Part shown: piece by piece, positions 17,052 through 27,039 of the stretch | Layout: each line of letters starts with the position of its first letter | Position numbering within the stretch: position 1 is the first letter of the stretch | Assembly (NCBI GenBank): GCA_039027855.1 | Contig: JBCCJI010000001.1 | Location: 157,695-221,694, forward strand | Length of the DNA stretch: 64,000 bases | Source: Thermohalobaculum sp039027855 | GTDB taxonomy: Bacteria; Pseudomonadota; Alphaproteobacteria; Rhodobacterales; Rhodobacteraceae | Direction: 5' to 3' | Made by a program: the position numbers and the translations under genes | Notes under the pieces: model-generated | Database searches by the model: none | The model's input: the letters and a program-made list of their open reading frames with translations, nothing else | What the model was told of the DNA's origin: nothing

Positions 17052-18431
17052 ATGACCAAGGCATGGAGTCCCACGAGCTGGCGCAATCACACCGGTCTGC
17101 AGATGCCGGAATATACCGAAGCTTCGAAGCTGTCGGACGTGCTGGGCCGTCTTTCGGGGTATCCGCCGCTGGTCTTTGCTGGCGAGGCCCGGCGCCTGCG
17201 GGCGCGCTTGGCCGATGTGGCGGAGCGTCGTGCTTTCCTGCTCCAGGGCGGCGACTGCGCCGAGGCGTTCTCGGATTTCCGCGCCGATCCGGTGCGCGAC
17301 ACCTTCCGCGTGATGCTGCAGATGGCCGTCGTGCTGACCTTCGCCGCCCGCGTGCCGGTGGTGAAGGTCGGGCGCATGGCCGGCCAGTTCGCCAAGCCGC
17401 GCTCGGCGCCGAGCGAGACGGTGGAGGGGGTCGAGCTGCCGTCCTACCGCGGTGACATCATCAACGGCTTCGACTTCACGCCCGAGGCGCGGATCCCCGA
17501 TCCCGAGCGGATGATCCAGGCCTACATGCAGTCGGCCGCGACGCTGAACCTGCTGCGCGCCTTCGCGACCGGCGGTTTCGCCGATATGCACCGAGTAAGC
17601 GCCTGGAACCTCGACTTCGTCTCGGGCGGCCCGCAGACCGAGCATTACAAGGAGATGGCCGAGCGGATCGAGACCGCGGTCAGCTTCATGGATGCCTGCG
17701 GCCTGACACCCCAGACCTCCGAGACGCTGCGCCAGGTGGAGTTCTACACGAGCCACGAGGCATTGCTGCTGCCCTATGAGGAAGCGCTGACCCGGATCGA
17801 CAGCACCACCGGCACGCATGTCGCGGGCTCGGGCCATATGATCTGGATTGGCGACCGCACGCGTCAGCCAGACGGCGCGCATGTCGAGTTCTGCCGCGGC
17901 GTGATCAACCCGATCGGGCTGAAATGCGGCCCGTCGCTCGAGGCTAATGAGCTGATCCGCCTGATCGACATCCTGAACCCCAATAACGAGGCGGGCCGCG
18001 TGACGCTGATCTGCCGCACCGGGGCGGGCAAAGTGGCCCAGCACCTGCCGCACTGGATCCGCGCGGTGGAGCGTGAGGGCAAGCGCGTGGTCTGGTCCTG
18101 CGACCCGATGCACGGCAACACGATCAAATCGAACGGCGGCTACAAGACCCGCCCCTTCGACAAGGTGTTGTCGGAGGTGCGCGAGTTCTTCGACGTCCAC
18201 GATGCCGAGGGCACCTATGCGGGCGGCGTGCATTTCGAAATGACGGGCGCCGATGTGACCGAATGCACGGGCGGCGCCTACGAGATCACGCCCGAGCAGT
18301 TGGCGAGCCGCTATCACACCGCCTGCGATCCGCGGCTGAATGCGAGCCAGTCGCTGGAGCTGGCCTTCCTGCTGGCCGAAAACCTCGCACGGGTCGTGCC
18401 GCCGGCCAGGCAGGTCGCCATCGGCGAGTAA
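17052..18431 (+). CDS. Class II 3-deoxy-7-phosphoheptulonate (DAHP) synthase
   Basis: 459-residue enzyme of the plant-like class II DAHP synthases, condensing PEP and erythrose 4-phosphate as the first step of the shikimate pathway. Diagnostic segments are LLQGGDCAEAF, PVVKVGRMAGQFAKPRS, VSAWNLDFVSGGPQ, VWSCDPMHGNT and GGVHFEMTG. Together these supply the metal and PEP ligands, including the Cys of GGDCAE and the His of DPMHGN. Length is typical. ATG 17052 is preceded by a purine-rich GAGGAT. serB follows after 25 bases, so aromatic and serine synthesis steps may be co-transcribed. Confidence 0.95.
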   Translation: MTKAWSPTSWRNHTGLQMPEYTEASKLSDVLGRLSGYPPLVFAGEARRLRARLADVAERRAFLLQGGDCAEAFSDFRADPVRDTFRVMLQMAVVLTFAARVPVVKVGRMAGQFAKPRSAPSETVEGVELPSYRGDIINGFDFTPEARIPDPERMIQAYMQSAATLNLLRAFATGGFADMHRVSAWNLDFVSGGPQTEHYKEMAERIETAVSFMDACGLTPQTSETLRQVEFYTSHEALLLPYEEALTRIDSTTGTHVAGSGHMIWIGDRTRQPDGAHVEFCRGVINPIGLKCGPSLEANELIRLIDILNPNNEAGRVTLICRTGAGKVAQHLPHWIRAVEREGKRVVWSCDPMHGNTIKSNGGYKTRPFDKVLSEVREFFDVHDAEGTYAGGVHFEMTGADVTECTGGAYEITPEQLASRYHTACDPRLNASQSLELAFLLAENLARVVPPARQVAIGE

Positions 18432-18456
18432 TCGCGGTCTTAAAAGGGGCTGTGGG

Positions 18457-19326
18457 GTGCCCGTTGTTCTTACGGCCCCGCGCGAGCGGGGCCTTTCCGA
18501 TGCCGATCTCTCGGTCGCAGCGCGTGCGCTGGCCGGCGAGGTGCGCCGTCTGGGCCCTGCCTCCGCTGAGATCATGCTGGAGAGCGTGCTGCCGCCTGCC
18601 CTGGAGGCGGTGGCCGCCCTGCTGCCAGGGATCGACGTGAATGCCGTGCCTGCCGTCGGGCGGCGCAAGCGCCTCCTGGTCGCAGATATGGACAGCACGA
18701 TTATCCCGGTCGAATGCATCGATGAACTGGCCGATCTGGCCGGTGTCGGTGCCGAGGTCGCCGCGGTGACCGGGCGCGCGATGCGGGGCGAGCTTGATTT
18801 CGACGGGGCACTGGAGGCGCGTGTTGCGCTGATGGCCGGCGCCGATGCTGGGTTGATCGACCTGGTGCTGGCGGAGCGGATCACCCTCAACCCAGGCGCC
18901 CGCACGCTGGTGGCCACCATGGCAGCGCATGGCGCCCACACCATGCTGGTCTCGGGCGGCTTCACCGCCTTCGCCGGCCCGGTGGCCGGGCGCGCGGGCT
19001 TTGCCGAGGTGCGGGCCAACACGCTCGGCATCGCCGACGGGCGGCTGAGCGGGAGCGTTGGCTTGCCGATCCTCGGCCGGGAGGCGAAGCTCGAGGCGAT
19101 GGACGGGGCACTTGCGGCACGAGGGTTGTCGACGGCGGATGCCCTGGCTGTCGGCGATGGGGCAAACGATCTCGCCATGGTGCGCTCGGCCGGCCTCGGC
19201 GTCGCCTTCCGCGCCAAGCCCGCCCTGGCCGCCGAGGCCGATGCGCGGATCGAGCATGCCGGGCTCGACGCGTTGCTGGCTTTGCAGGGATATGCAGAAG
19301 GCGAGATCGTGACTCAGACGGCGTGA
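18457..19326 (+). CDS. serB: SerB, phosphoserine phosphatase
   Basis: HAD-superfamily phosphatase giving L-serine from phosphoserine. The 289-residue product has an ACT-like N-terminal region of ~70 residues and the catalytic domain with DMDSTIIPVECIDELA (nucleophile Asp and acid Asp), MLVSGGFTAFA (motif II Ser) and GDGANDLAMV (motif IV). The GTG at 18457 is chosen as start: AAGGGG lies about seven bases upstream and the start falls just after the DAHP synthase stop, whereas earlier in-frame starts would lie inside that gene. Confidence 0.93.
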   Translation: MPVVLTAPRERGLSDADLSVAARALAGEVRRLGPASAEIMLESVLPPALEAVAALLPGIDVNAVPAVGRRKRLLVADMDSTIIPVECIDELADLAGVGAEVAAVTGRAMRGELDFDGALEARVALMAGADAGLIDLVLAERITLNPGARTLVATMAAHGAHTMLVSGGFTAFAGPVAGRAGFAEVRANTLGIADGRLSGSVGLPILGREAKLEAMDGALAARGLSTADALAVGDGANDLAMVRSAGLGVAFRAKPALAAEADARIEHAGLDALLALQGYAEGEIVTQTA

Positions 19327-19407
19327 GCGCGCCCTGGGGAGCGGCGTCCTGATCGGGTTTCGGTGGGTGGGCCCGACACTGCACCGTTGTTGAGGTGAGT
19401 CCATCGC

Positions 19408-19567
19408 GGTGGGGTTAAACCCCACCCTACCGTCGGTTTCGACCGGCGCGAAGTCCGAGAGCGTAGGGTGGGGTTCAACCCCACCACCAAGTAGAAGAGA
19501 GCCCGACAACCCCATCGGATCCGACCGGTATGAGGTCCGATAGCGTGGGCTCGGGTTCACCCCGCCG
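19408..19567. repeat. Cluster of palindromic intergenic repeats
   Basis: Two near-perfect palindromes, GGTGGGGTTAAACCCCACC (19408-19426) and GGTGGGGTTCAACCCCACC (19467-19485), lie in opposite orientation with CCCTAC/GTAGGG flanks. The second lies in a ~55-bp unit (19433-19487) that recurs in diverged form at 19513-19567, giving a direct repeat with a period of ~80 bp. The layout resembles REP or MITE-like elements. The cluster fills most of the 298-bp gap between serB and msrP, which are convergent, so it could also act as a two-way terminator. Confidence 0.8.
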
Positions 19568-19624
19568 CCGCGACTGACGGCCCTTAGAACCCTCCCAAGC
19601 GCCGCCAAACCAACGCGACGTCCC

Positions 19625-20659
19625 TTATCGCCAGAAGCGGATCCCGGCTTCCTGGATCAGGCTCTCGGAATAGAGGCTCGCGACCTCCTCGCCATACCCG
19701 TTGTAGAGCTCGGTCGGCACACGCTCATCGGTCCCGAGCATGCGTTCGGTGGCCTGTGACCAGCGCGGATGGTCGACCTTCGGGTTCACATTGGCCCAGA
19801 AGCCGTACTCGCTCGCCTGCAGTTCCTCCCAGAACGAGACCGGCCGCTCGTCGGTGAAGGTGATGCGGGTGATCGACTTGTTGTGTTTGAAACCGTATTT
19901 CCACGGCACGTGCAGGCGCATCGGCGCGCCGAACTGTTCGGGCAGCACTTTGCCATAGGCGCCCATCACCATGAAGGTCAGATGGTGCGCCGCCTCATCC
20001 ATCGTCAGCCCCTCGATATAGGGCCAGGGGTACCAGTGCTGGCGCTGGCCGCGGGCGATGCCGGGGTCGAGGAAGCTCTCGAAGCGCACGTATTTCGCGC
20101 CGGAGAGCGGCTTCGCCTTGTCCATCAGCGCCGAGAGCGGGAAGCCGATCCACGGCACGACCATCGCCCAGGCCTCGACGCAGCGGTGGCGGGTGATCCG
20201 CTCCTCCATCGGCATCTGGGCCAGCAGGTCCTCGGCGCCGATCTTCATCTCCTCCTCGACCATGCCGTCGATGCGCACGGTCCAGCCATCGGTGTCGAGC
20301 GCCTGCGCCGCTTCGTAGATCTGCTTGTGGCTGCCGAATTCGTAGAAGTTGTTGTAGGTCGAGGCGACCTCGCCATCGGTGACCGGCCGGCCCGCATCGG
20401 CATAGGCCGGGTTCAGGCCCGGCTTCGGCGTGAAGGGGGTATCGGGCGCCGGCATGCCGCTTTGGCGCGCGGCGATCTCTTCGGGCGTGGGCTCGGCCAT
20501 GGCAGGGCGACCGTTGGACCCGGTGCCGAGCGCTGCGAGCGCGGCCACGGCCGCCACCCCGCCGCCGCCCGCTAGGATCGCCCGGCGGTTCCAAAAGACG
20601 CTCTCGGGCGTCGTATCACGCTCAGCGCTCATCCAGCGCGGCCGAAACAGGCGCTTCAT
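19625..20659 (-). CDS. msrP: MsrP (YedY), protein-methionine-sulfoxide reductase catalytic subunit
   Basis: 344-residue periplasmic molybdoenzyme that repairs oxidised methionines in envelope proteins. It has a Tat signal (NRRAILAGG then a hydrophobic run ending AMAEP, about residues 24-55). The catalytic domain contains NNFYEFGSHK, ITRHRCVEAWAMVVPW (the Cys ligating Mo-molybdopterin), LHVPWKYGFKHNKSI and the closing GIRFWR. Start 20659 is chosen over 20677 because GGGAGGAG lies about six bases before it. The membrane heme partner MsrQ is not encoded next to it, which is unusual. Confidence 0.95.
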   Translation of the reverse strand: MKRLFRPRWMSAERDTTPESVFWNRRAILAGGGGVAAVAALAALGTGSNGRPAMAEPTPEEIAARQSGMPAPDTPFTPKPGLNPAYADAGRPVTDGEVASTYNNFYEFGSHKQIYEAAQALDTDGWTVRIDGMVEEEMKIGAEDLLAQMPMEERITRHRCVEAWAMVVPWIGFPLSALMDKAKPLSGAKYVRFESFLDPGIARGQRQHWYPWPYIEGLTMDEAAHHLTFMVMGAYGKVLPEQFGAPMRLHVPWKYGFKHNKSITRITFTDERPVSFWEELQASEYGFWANVNPKVDHPRWSQATERMLGTDERVPTELYNGYGEEVASLYSESLIQEAGIRFWR

Positions 20660-20808
20660 CGCTACTCCTCCCAGCAAACCCTCGCAGAGATGATGTTTCT
20701 GCCGTGGAATGCCAGCTTTAGGGAGCCGCGCATTTGGGTTCCGCGGTCACACCTCGGTCATCGGCGGCAATATTGTGGCAAGAGGCACCCGGTTTTTGCA
20801 GAATTCGC

Positions 20809-20835
20809 AAAAAAACGCCGGGCGCGAGGCCCGGC
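20809..20835 (-). terminator. Rho-independent terminator of the LysR gene
   Basis: Perfect 7-bp stem GCCGGGC (20817-20823) and GCCCGGC (20829-20835) with a GCGAG spacer, followed on the minus strand by a run of seven T (plus-strand A at 20809-20815). It lies 110 bases beyond the stop of the minus-strand LysR gene. Confidence 0.85.
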
Positions 20836-20945
20836 CGAGTCAACAGGGAGGTATCACAACCTGAGCAATCGCTTGCTCAGTTCAAGAATTAGGCCCAGTG
20901 CTGCGGCGCGACAAGCCTACGAAAGTCGGCGGATGGGCAATCCCG

Positions 20946-21863
20946 TCATGCTAAAGGTGCATGCCTCGCCGTTTTTCCACGTGGTGATAGCGCCTCAACC
21001 TCCGAGAGTACGAAATCGCGAAAGGCAAGCACCCGTTGCGAATGGCGCAGCTCTTCGGGGTAAACGAACCACACCGTGATCGGCTCGCTCGCCTCCTCCG
21101 GCAGCACGTGGACAAGCTCGGGATTGTCCCGGGTCAGATAGTCGGGCAGGAGCGCGACGCCGAGATGGTTGAGCGCGGCCTTCAGGACGCCGAAATAGCT
21201 GTTCATCCGCAGGTCGATGCCGCCCCCCGACAGGCCGAGCTTGTCGAGGAACTCCGCCGCCTGGCGTGGTTGTGGTGCCGTGGCGCTAAAGGCGAGCACG
21301 CGGTGATCGGCCAGCGCCGCCACGCTGTCGGGCAGGCCATGGCGGTCGAGGTACTCCTTGGTGGCGTAAAGGCGCATCACCGCATTCATCAGGGGGCGAC
21401 GGATCAGCTCGGCCTGATTGGGTGAGACGAGCCTGATGGCCACGTCTGCCTCGCGCATCGGCAGATCTAGCACGCTCTCGGTCAAGATCAGCTCGACCTT
21501 GAGGCTGGGATGCGCATCCATCAGCCGCGCCAGCCGGGGGGCGAGCCAGAGTGTGCCGAAACCCGCCGTCGTCGTGACCCGCAATTCGCCGAACACCGCG
21601 TCCTTGGCATCTCGGATGCGCGCCGCGGCCGAGGTCAGGCTTTTGGCGATGGTCTTCGTGGTCTCGTACAGGATCTCGCCCTGTTCGGTCAGCAACAGGC
21701 CGCGCGCGTGGCGGTGGAACAGCGTGGCCTGCAGCTGTAACTCCAACCCACGGATCTGCCGGCTGATTGCGGACTGGCTGAGATGCAGCTGATCGCCCGC
21801 ATGGGTCAGGCTGCCCGCATCGGCCACGGCGTGAAACACCCGCAGCTTGTCCCAGTCGATCAT
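20946..21863 (-). CDS. LysR-family transcriptional regulator
   Basis: 305-residue regulator. The N-terminal winged helix (LRVFHAVADAGSLTHAGDQL, SQSAISRQIRGLE) occupies residues ~6-65, followed by a periplasmic-binding-type effector domain (residues ~90-290) with LRVTTTAGFGTLWLAPRL. The IDWDKL start and strong CysB/GcvA-like layout fit LysR proteins in Rhodobacterales that often sit next to redox genes. The target is unknown; msrP follows downstream on the same strand beyond a terminator. Divergent from the secreted-protein gene at 21944. Confidence 0.9.
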   Translation of the reverse strand: MIDWDKLRVFHAVADAGSLTHAGDQLHLSQSAISRQIRGLELQLQATLFHRHARGLLLTEQGEILYETTKTIAKSLTSAAARIRDAKDAVFGELRVTTTAGFGTLWLAPRLARLMDAHPSLKVELILTESVLDLPMREADVAIRLVSPNQAELIRRPLMNAVMRLYATKEYLDRHGLPDSVAALADHRVLAFSATAPQPRQAAEFLDKLGLSGGGIDLRMNSYFGVLKAALNHLGVALLPDYLTRDNPELVHVLPEEASEPITVWFVYPEELRHSQRVLAFRDFVLSEVEALSPRGKTARHAPLA

Positions 21864-21943
21864 CGCCCTGCCTTTCCCTGCCTGTCGACCTTGTGTGCCC
21901 TTGTCGCTTGTGGGCGGTGGCCTTGGCCGATTATACCGCGGCC

Positions 21944-22837
21944 ATGGTGATGCACATCCCTCTTGCGCGGGCTTTTCGCATGCTCGCTGCCATTATGCTG
22001 GCCGCCGTGCTGATGCCGGCCCTACCGGCGATCGCGCAGACCGGGCTGGAGGGGCGATCGCTGCGCGGTCTGGACGAAGCCAATGGTGCCCGTCTCGATA
22101 TCGGCCGCAGGGGCGGCAACGGTGTCGTCGAGGGCACGCTGCAGATCGACGGCCGTCGCTTGCCCTTCGCGGCACGCGTAGTGGATGGCGGTCTCTCCGG
22201 CCTGATGGCACGCGGCGGGGGAGAGAGCCAGCTGAGGCTCGATCCGCTGCCCTTCGGCGCGATCATGACGCTGATCCCCGTCGCGGCCGATGGCACCCTC
22301 GCCAATCAACAGGCCGAGATCCTGACCTTCGCACGCGCCGATGTCAGCCTCCCGACCCTGCCCGAGGGGTTTGTCCTGCCGCCTCAACCCGGCGTCGTGC
22401 GCTTTGCCCCGGTCGGGTTTCTGCGCAGTTACGCGTTCTGGCCGCCCGACGGCGTGGCGGTGGGATATGCAGCGCTCGCGCCGCGCCACCGCACGATGAT
22501 CGGGCTTTTCCCGTCGGTGCAGCTCGACATCATCTGGAAGCTCTGTCTCGCACCTGCCGGCGTGGCCGCTGCGGATCGTGCCCTGTCGCTGGCGCGGAGC
22601 GGGCAGGGGGTAGACTGCCGCGACGTGCTCTCGGTCATTGCCACGCTGCAGCGGAACGGCCGTTTCGCGGGTTACAAGGCCGATGTCGAAGAGGCCCGCA
22701 GCCGGGTGGAGCGCGCGGTGCGCTGCGCCGAGTACTTCGTGGAGACGAAGGCGACCTGTGATGCGGCCGGTCGCGACATGAGCGCTGCTGCGCTCTCGCT
22801 CGAAACCGCGGCGACAGTGCTCGATCGCTATCGCTGA
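21944..22837 (+). CDS. Secreted protein, unknown function
   Basis: 297-residue protein with a signal peptide of a basic start then AAIMLAAVLMPALPAIAQ, cleavage after about residue 31. The mature part has an N-terminal beta-rich half (GNGVVEGTLQIDGRRLPFAA) and a helical C-terminal half with four Cys (KLCLAP, GVDCRDV, VRCAEYF, ATCDAAG) that could form two disulfides. I do not recognise the family. The ATG at 21944 is preferred over the ATG at 21893 because it puts the signal peptide near the N-terminus; no strong ribosome site is visible for either. Confidence 0.65.
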   Translation: MVMHIPLARAFRMLAAIMLAAVLMPALPAIAQTGLEGRSLRGLDEANGARLDIGRRGGNGVVEGTLQIDGRRLPFAARVVDGGLSGLMARGGGESQLRLDPLPFGAIMTLIPVAADGTLANQQAEILTFARADVSLPTLPEGFVLPPQPGVVRFAPVGFLRSYAFWPPDGVAVGYAALAPRHRTMIGLFPSVQLDIIWKLCLAPAGVAAADRALSLARSGQGVDCRDVLSVIATLQRNGRFAGYKADVEEARSRVERAVRCAEYFVETKATCDAAGRDMSAAALSLETAATVLDRYR

Positions 22838-22991
22838 TCGACATCGGACACCGACGGCCGCTAGTCGACGGGCTGCTCCGGTCGCCACGTCGTACGCCGG
22901 GGAACACTCGGCCTTCAATCAACCGACAATGACCGGCGCGGCTTAGCCACGTCGGTCATAGCCCATCAGTCAGCCTGCGCCGATCCGCGCG

Positions 22992-23324
22992 TCAGCGCTG
23001 ATGATGCAGGGTGCGGCGGTTCTTGCTACCCCAATCCTCGATCCAATCGAGCACCGGGCGCAGAGCCTCACCCTTCGGCGTGATGCGATACTCGAGCCGG
23101 CGCGCACCACTGTGCACGGGGCGCTTTTCGAGGATCCCTTCATCGACGAGACGGGCAAGGCGGTTGGACAGGATGTTCCGGGCCACACCGAGACGACGCT
23201 GGAAGGTGTCGAAACGGGTGATGCCCCTGAGAGCCGCCCAGACGATCAACAGCGTCCAGCTGTCGCCGATCTGCCTGACCGCGTCGGTCATGGCGGAGAT
23301 TTCAGCCTGTTCGAGGTCGGCCAT
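22992..23324 (-). CDS. HxlR-family transcriptional regulator
   Basis: 110-residue MarR-like winged-helix regulator. It matches the HxlR family by IGDSWTLLIVWAALRGITRF, RRLGVARNILSNRLARLVDEGILEKR and YRITPKGEALRPVL. It lacks the conserved N-terminal Cys of redox-sensing members such as YodB/HypR, so a non-thiol signal is more likely. The start at 23324 is preferred over 23330 because AGGAG lies eight bases upstream of it but only two from the earlier ATG. Divergently transcribed from the SDR gene, which is the likely target. Confidence 0.88.
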   Translation of the reverse strand: MADLEQAEISAMTDAVRQIGDSWTLLIVWAALRGITRFDTFQRRLGVARNILSNRLARLVDEGILEKRPVHSGARRLEYRITPKGEALRPVLDWIEDWGSKNRRTLHHQR

Positions 23325-23338
23325 TAGCATTACTCCTG

Positions 23339-23377
23339 GCGATATCGCCCTTCGGATATCGCTTCCATAGCATGGAA
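23339..23377. promoter_or_regulatory. Two adjacent dyads, putative HxlR operator
   Basis: GCGATATC (23339-23346) and GATATCGC (23355-23362) form a perfect 8-bp inverted repeat with 8-bp spacing. Directly next to it, TTCCAT (23363-23368) and ATGGAA (23372-23377) form a second dyad with a 3-bp centre. Both lie in the 133-167 bp divergent region just upstream of hxlR, where an autoregulatory operator would be expected. The assignment is inferred from position. Confidence 0.5.
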
Positions 23378-23463
23378 TATCCAGTCATGCCGTCTCATTG
23401 CGCAACTCGAAGCGATAATCGTGATCACCGTGTCTTGTTGCGGCATTCCCTGAAACACTCCTG

Positions 23464-24258
23464 ATGTGTCAATCAAAGCTGACAATTCAAATGTCGCAGC
23501 AACACGACACCGAATCAAGCCTGACGGGCCGCGTCATCATGATTTCCGGTGCTTCCAGTGGCTTAGGCGAACACTTCGCAGCGCTACTTGATGCTTGCGG
23601 TGCCCGGCTTGCAGTTGCAGCAAGGCGAATTGATTCGCTCATGAAGCTCTCATGCGTGGCCGAAGGCCGGGCCATGGCCATCGCCATGGATGTTACAGAC
23701 CGCGGCGCGGTGGCAGAGGCGATTGATCAAATCGGCGACCGATTCGGCCGGATCGACGGCCTGGTGAACAATGCCGGCATCGCCTGGGGCGGCAGGGCGC
23801 GCGACATGCCGGGCGCGGCGTGGGACCGGGTGATCGCCACCAACCTGACCGGTGCCTTCACGGTGGCGCAGGCCGTGGCACCGGTGATGGCGGCGGGCGG
23901 CGGCGGCGCAATTGTCTCGACCGCGTCGATCCTCGGCCTCCGCACGGGCGCTGGTCTCGCCGCCTATGCGGCGTCAAAGGCTGGCCTCGTGCATCTCACC
24001 AAAAGCCTCGCGCTCGAATGGGCGCGCGACAACATCCGCGTCAACGCCATCGCGCCGGGATACATCCCGACCGATCTCAACCGCGCCCACCTTGAAAGCG
24101 CCGAGGGCGAGCGGATGCGCCGCGCCATCCCGCTCCGCCGTTTCGGCCGTCCCGAGGATCTCGACGCGCCGCTGAAGCTGCTGCTCTCCGACGCCGGAAG
24201 CTACATCACGGGTGTCACCCTGCCGGTGGACGGCGGCCATCTCTGCACGCCGCTTTAG
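23464..24258 (+). CDS. Short-chain dehydrogenase/reductase
   Basis: 264-residue classical SDR, a Rossmann-fold NAD(P)-dependent oxidoreductase. Motifs seen are the cofactor loop SGASSGLGEH (TGxxxGxG variant), NNAG, the catalytic Ser in IVSTASILGL, Tyr-Lys in YAASKAG, and the C-terminal LPVDGGH. Arg residues after the second strand suggest NADP preference. The substrate is unknown. The ATG at 23491 is an alternative start giving a shorter lead. Convergent with, and overlapping by four bases, the gene ending at 24255; divergent from hxlR, which probably controls it. Confidence 0.9.
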   Translation: MCQSKLTIQMSQQHDTESSLTGRVIMISGASSGLGEHFAALLDACGARLAVAARRIDSLMKLSCVAEGRAMAIAMDVTDRGAVAEAIDQIGDRFGRIDGLVNNAGIAWGGRARDMPGAAWDRVIATNLTGAFTVAQAVAPVMAAGGGGAIVSTASILGLRTGAGLAAYAASKAGLVHLTKSLALEWARDNIRVNAIAPGYIPTDLNRAHLESAEGERMRRAIPLRRFGRPEDLDAPLKLLLSDAGSYITGVTLPVDGGHLCTPL

Positions 24259-25622
24259 TTCTCGGGCGGCCGCGGTGTCGGATTGAGGCTCGAGCCATCC
24301 CAGGGCGGGCGGCCCTCGTGGAAGGCGAGACCGTCGATCCGCCGTTCGATACGCGTCACCATCTGCTGGTAGGCCGGGCTGTCGACGCTGTCGAAGCGCC
24401 GTTCGAACTCGCTCCAGGGGATCTCGCCTGGGATCTGGTCGAACGAGGCAAGCACGTCATCCTCCCGCGCCAGCCGCCGCTTTAGTACCGGCCAGGCCGC
24501 GACTTCGGTCGCCATCAGTGTCTCGGCAAAGCGGATCCCGGAGGCGTTGGCGACGATATCGGTAAAGTCGAACCGACCGCGACTGTAAAAGCTGTCGACC
24601 AGTTCCTTGAACTCGCCGATCGCGAAGGAGACGCGCATGGTGCTGGCGGCCTTGAGCGTCGCCGCGGTGATGAAGTGGCGGCGCTTGTCGATCGCGCCCC
24701 GGAAGGTGATTTCGCGGCAATCGGTCTGCCAAGCGTCCTCGGTGCGGCGCTGCACGCCCTCCACCAGCCGGCCGACGACGAGGCCGAACTTCGCCGCGCC
24801 GCAGGTCTGCGTCAGCGCAAACAGCACCGCCGTCGTCTCGGTATCGACGGAGAGACCGGCGCGTCCGGCGGCGGCGGCACGATCGATGGCCCAGTGCAGA
24901 TACGGCATGAAGCTCCCGCTCGCGGGCAATTCGCCGCCATCCATCGCCCGGCGCAGGGCAACGTAGTGATGGCGGATACGCTCGGGCGTCGGCATCTCGC
25001 CCGAGCGCAGGAAACCGAAGGTCCGTCGCGTGAAGCTGGAGCGCATGCCCGGCGTTGAGACCAGCCCCACCGTCATCGTGTCGCCGTCGAGGCGCATCAG
25101 CGGGACTGCGTCGCGGACCCTTGAGCCCATCTCGTCGCCCATGGCGAGATTGCCACCGACCTCGAGCAGATCGGTCGCGAGTGCCGCCGGGATCGACAGC
25201 TCGCCCACACGCACCGCATCGAAGCTCGGCCGTCCGGCGTAAGGGGCGACCACCGCTTCGGCGTTCAGCCAGTTGCGCGCCGGCAGGAAGGGGATCGGCA
25301 GTGAGCCGCGCACCGTCACCGCGCCCAGTTCGTTCGCGATGGTGCCGCGCGCGCCGGGCACGAGGCGCGCGGCAAAATCCATCACCGCCTGCAGCCGGTC
25401 GAGCGATACCGAGAGGATCGGCGTCTCCACGGTCTCTTTGTCGAGATCGCGCACCGAGCGCACAAAGGCGCGCGCTTCCTCGGCAACGCGCGGGGTGGCG
25501 TCGGGGATCCGGGTGACGCGCGGCGCGTCCTCAAGCAGGAAGGCCCAGGCGCCACCGGCAAGACCGACCGCCACGACGGCGCCCACCACAAAGAGCCGTG
25601 CAATCCATCGAAGCCAGCGCAT
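24255..25622 (-). CDS. Membrane-anchored protein of unknown function
   Basis: 455-residue protein with a positively charged start and one hydrophobic segment (LFVVGAVVAVGLAGGAWAFLL, residues ~9-29), which is either a membrane anchor or an uncleaved signal. The rest is probably periplasmic and mixed alpha/beta. It contains SVSLDRLQAVMDFA, VTVRGSLPIPFLPARNWLN, ITAATLKAASTMRVSF, and two Cys near residues 285 and 316. I know no named family for this; it may be a lineage-specific envelope protein. The start at 25622 is chosen because the longer upstream reading frame is low-complexity and includes a 13-bp tandem repeat. Confidence 0.65.
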   Translation of the reverse strand: MRWLRWIARLFVVGAVVAVGLAGGAWAFLLEDAPRVTRIPDATPRVAEEARAFVRSVRDLDKETVETPILSVSLDRLQAVMDFAARLVPGARGTIANELGAVTVRGSLPIPFLPARNWLNAEAVVAPYAGRPSFDAVRVGELSIPAALATDLLEVGGNLAMGDEMGSRVRDAVPLMRLDGDTMTVGLVSTPGMRSSFTRRTFGFLRSGEMPTPERIRHHYVALRRAMDGGELPASGSFMPYLHWAIDRAAAAGRAGLSVDTETTAVLFALTQTCGAAKFGLVVGRLVEGVQRRTEDAWQTDCREITFRGAIDKRRHFITAATLKAASTMRVSFAIGEFKELVDSFYSRGRFDFTDIVANASGIRFAETLMATEVAAWPVLKRRLAREDDVLASFDQIPGEIPWSEFERRFDSVDSPAYQQMVTRIERRIDGLAFHEGRPPWDGSSLNPTPRPPEN

Positions 25623-25839
25623 TCTGAACCACCCCCCAGAACCACTTGCCAGAACCACTTGCCAGAAGAACACGCCTGAAACGCCCACCAGCGCCATCCG
25701 CCAGAACCATCCCGGACCGGCGCTTGCCTGCCGGCCGATGATTACCGGAAATGCGACCCGGTTGCACGCCCGCAAGGCCGGCTTTGGCCATCGCCCTCCT
25801 TCTGTGCGATCAGCATCGCCCGGATAGAGGAGCGCATCG

Positions 25840-27039
<1,200 letters not shown>

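Noticed and set aside
17010..19217. Minus-strand open frame of 735 residues opposite DAHP synthase and serB
   Set aside because: Low-complexity Arg/His/Gly/Asp-rich translation, no ribosome site and opposite two clear genes.
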